Shown: piece by piece, positions 7,440 through 8,554 of the stretch
Layout: each line of letters starts with the position of its first letter
Numbering within the stretch: position 1 is the first letter of the stretch
Assembly: GCA_944385455.1 (NCBI GenBank)
Contig: CALWXI010000247.1
Span: forward strand, 1 to 8,554
Reading direction: 5' to 3'
Origin: an uncultured Oscillospiraceae bacterium
GTDB lineage: Bacteria > Bacillota > Clostridia > Oscillospirales > Oscillospiraceae
Length of the DNA stretch: 8,554 bases
Notes under the pieces: model-generated
Told to the model about the DNA's origin: nothing
The model's input: only the letters and a program-made list of their open reading frames with translations
The model's database searches: none
Made by a program: the position numbers and the translations under genes

Positions 7440-8254
7440 GCACCCTCACCGCCGCCCAGCGGGTGGCCATTGCCCGCCACCCCCAGCGGCCCAACGTCTG
7501 CGATTTCATCGACGGCCTCTTCACCGACTTCTTTGAGTGCAGGGGCGACCGCCTGTGCGGCGAGGACGCCGCCATCCTGGGCGGCGTGGCCCGCTTCCAC
7601 GGCCAGAGCGTCACCGTCATCGGCACCCGCAAGGGCAAGACCCTGGAGGAAAACCTCAAGTGCAACTTCGGTATGCCCAACCCCGAGGGCTACCGGAAGG
7701 CCCTGCGGCTGATGCGCCAGGCGGAGAAGTTCCGCCGCCCCGTCATCACCCTCATCGACACCTCCGGCGCCTATCCCGGCCTGGAGGCCGAGGCCCGGGG
7801 CCAGGGCGAGGCCATCGCCCGGAACCTTCTGGAGATGAGCCGGCTGACGGTGCCCGTGGTGGCCGTCATCACCGGCGAGGGCAACAGCGGCGGCGCGCTG
7901 GCGCTGGGCGTTGCCAACCGGGTGTTGATGATGGAGAACTCCGTTTACGCCATCCTCTCCCCCGAGGGCTTCGCCTCCATCCTCTGGAAGGACTCCTCCC
8001 GCAGCGCCGAGGCCTGCGAGATGATGAAGCTCACCGCCCCGGATCTGATGCACCTGGGCGTCATCGACGACATCATCCCCGAGCCGGAGGGCGGCGCCCA
8101 CACCGCGCCCCTCCAGGCCGTGCGGCAGGTGGACCGCGCCCTGCGCCGCCACCTCAGCTCCCTGAGCAAGGAGAGCGGCGCCGCCCTGGCCGCCGACCGC
8201 TACCAGAAATTCAGAAAGATGGGGGCGGCCGCCTCCCAGAAGGAGGAGCTATGA
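7436..8254 (+). CDS. accA: Acetyl-CoA carboxylase carboxyltransferase subunit alpha, 272 aa
   Basis: The alpha half of the carboxyltransferase, pairing with AccD to build the active site. Visible family segments are MPNPEGYRKALRLM (80-93), IDTSGAYPG (107-115), GQGEAIARNL (122-131), GEGNSGGALALG (147-158, oxyanion region) and the ILSPEGFASILWKD stretch (173-186). At 272 residues it is shorter than E. coli AccA (319) and lacks much of the N-terminal helical extension, as in some other Firmicutes. The reading frame is intact, so this is not a truncation. A full AAAGGAGG (7422-7429) lies six bases before the ATG, the strongest ribosome site in the operon, and the start overlaps the accD stop as ATGA. 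The C-terminal 20 residues are Lys/Ala-rich and poorly conserved. Confidence 0.95.
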   Translation: MSTLTAAQRVAIARHPQRPNVCDFIDGLFTDFFECRGDRLCGEDAAILGGVARFHGQSVTVIGTRKGKTLEENLKCNFGMPNPEGYRKALRLMRQAEKFRRPVITLIDTSGAYPGLEAEARGQGEAIARNLLEMSRLTVPVVAVITGEGNSGGALALGVANRVLMMENSVYAILSPEGFASILWKDSSRSAEACEMMKLTAPDLMHLGVIDDIIPEPEGGAHTAPLQAVRQVDRALRRHLSSLSKESGAALAADRYQKFRKMGAAASQKEEL

Positions 8255-8554
8255 GTGGGATCAAGATCCGCGGCACCGGCCGCTGCGTCCCGCAGCACAT
8301 CGTCACCAACGATGACATGGCCAAGATCGTGGAGACCAACGACGAGTGGATCACCACCCGCACCGGCATCCGCCACCGCCACCACTGCACCGGCAGTGAG
8401 AACCACACCTATCTCTGCACCCAGGCGGCCAGGTCCGCCCTGGCCAAGGCGGGCGTCCGCCCGGAGGACATCGGCGCGTGCATCGTGGCCACGCTGACGG
8501 CCGACGAGCTGGTGCCCGCCGCAGCCTGCACCCTCCAGCGGGAGCTGGGCCTGC
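8251..8554 (+). CDS. fabH: 3-oxoacyl-ACP synthase III, N-terminal 101 residues (3' end outside window)
   Basis: FabH starts each fatty acid by condensing acetyl-CoA (or a branched acyl-CoA) with malonyl-ACP. The frame runs open to the window edge. It reads IKIRGTGRCVP (4-14), then TNDD and ETNDEWITTRTGIRHRH (28-44), the classic FabH N-terminus with the TND/DEW and RTGI motifs. It continues with an ALAKAGVRPEDIG helix (73-85) and a VATLTADELVPAAACTLQ stretch (88-105 region). The catalytic Cys of the AACSG motif and the His/Asn pair lie beyond the window. The Cys near residue 94 belongs to the conserved CxxQ segment and is not the nucleophile. AGGAGG (8241-8246) precedes the ATG by four bases, and the start overlaps the accA stop as ATGA. 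Gene position next to accA supports FabH over other KASIII-type enzymes. Confidence 0.93.
   Translation, partial: MSGIKIRGTGRCVPQHIVTNDDMAKIVETNDEWITTRTGIRHRHHCTGSENHTYLCTQAARSALAKAGVRPEDIGACIVATLTADELVPAAACTLQRELGL

Overview
The window is an ordinary housekeeping stretch of a GC-rich genome (about two thirds G+C by eye, with C or G at most third codon positions). AGGAGG-type ribosome binding sites, a TTGACA/TACAAT promoter and a clustered acpP-accBCDA-fabH operon fit a GC-rich Firmicute. Protein style and composition suggest a gut Clostridia of the Oscillospiraceae type (Flavonifractor or Oscillibacter relatives). That placement is inference; no search was run.

Layout. (1) Bases 1-573, plus strand: the 3' part of the 6-phosphofructokinase gene pfkA, ending at a strong, nearly symmetrical terminator (593-634). 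(2) Bases 634-4188, minus strand, transcribed right to left: trkA, trkH, then a class II aldolase of the FucA/AraD family. The two Trk genes encode the gating and membrane subunits of a K+ uptake system. A small terminator lies between trkH and the aldolase gene. (3) Bases 4189-4466: a divergent control region. It holds a near-consensus promoter for the rightward operon, an AT-rich block of repeats and palindromes at its expected transcription start, and a weaker candidate leftward promoter for trkA. (4) Bases 4467-8554, plus strand: the start of a fatty acid synthesis operon, acpP, accB, accC, accD, accA and a 3'-truncated fabH.

How the genes work together. AccC carboxylates the biotin carried by AccB, and AccD/AccA transfer the carboxyl group to acetyl-CoA to make malonyl-CoA. 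FabH condenses acetyl-CoA with malonyl-ACP, whose carrier is AcpP, to start fatty acid synthesis. From accB onward every gene overlaps the next (7, 4, 4 and 4 bases), which suggests tightly coupled translation. A GC-rich hairpin without a T-tract separates acpP from accB and may help ACP be made in excess.

I found no mobile element, CRISPR array, tRNA, rRNA, defence system or new multi-gene system. The long open frames antisense to the Trk and acc genes are composition artefacts. The points most worth checking are regulatory: the AT-rich operator-like block before acpP, the acpP-accB hairpin, accC lacking its own ribosome binding site, and the promoter-poor aldolase gene behind a terminator.
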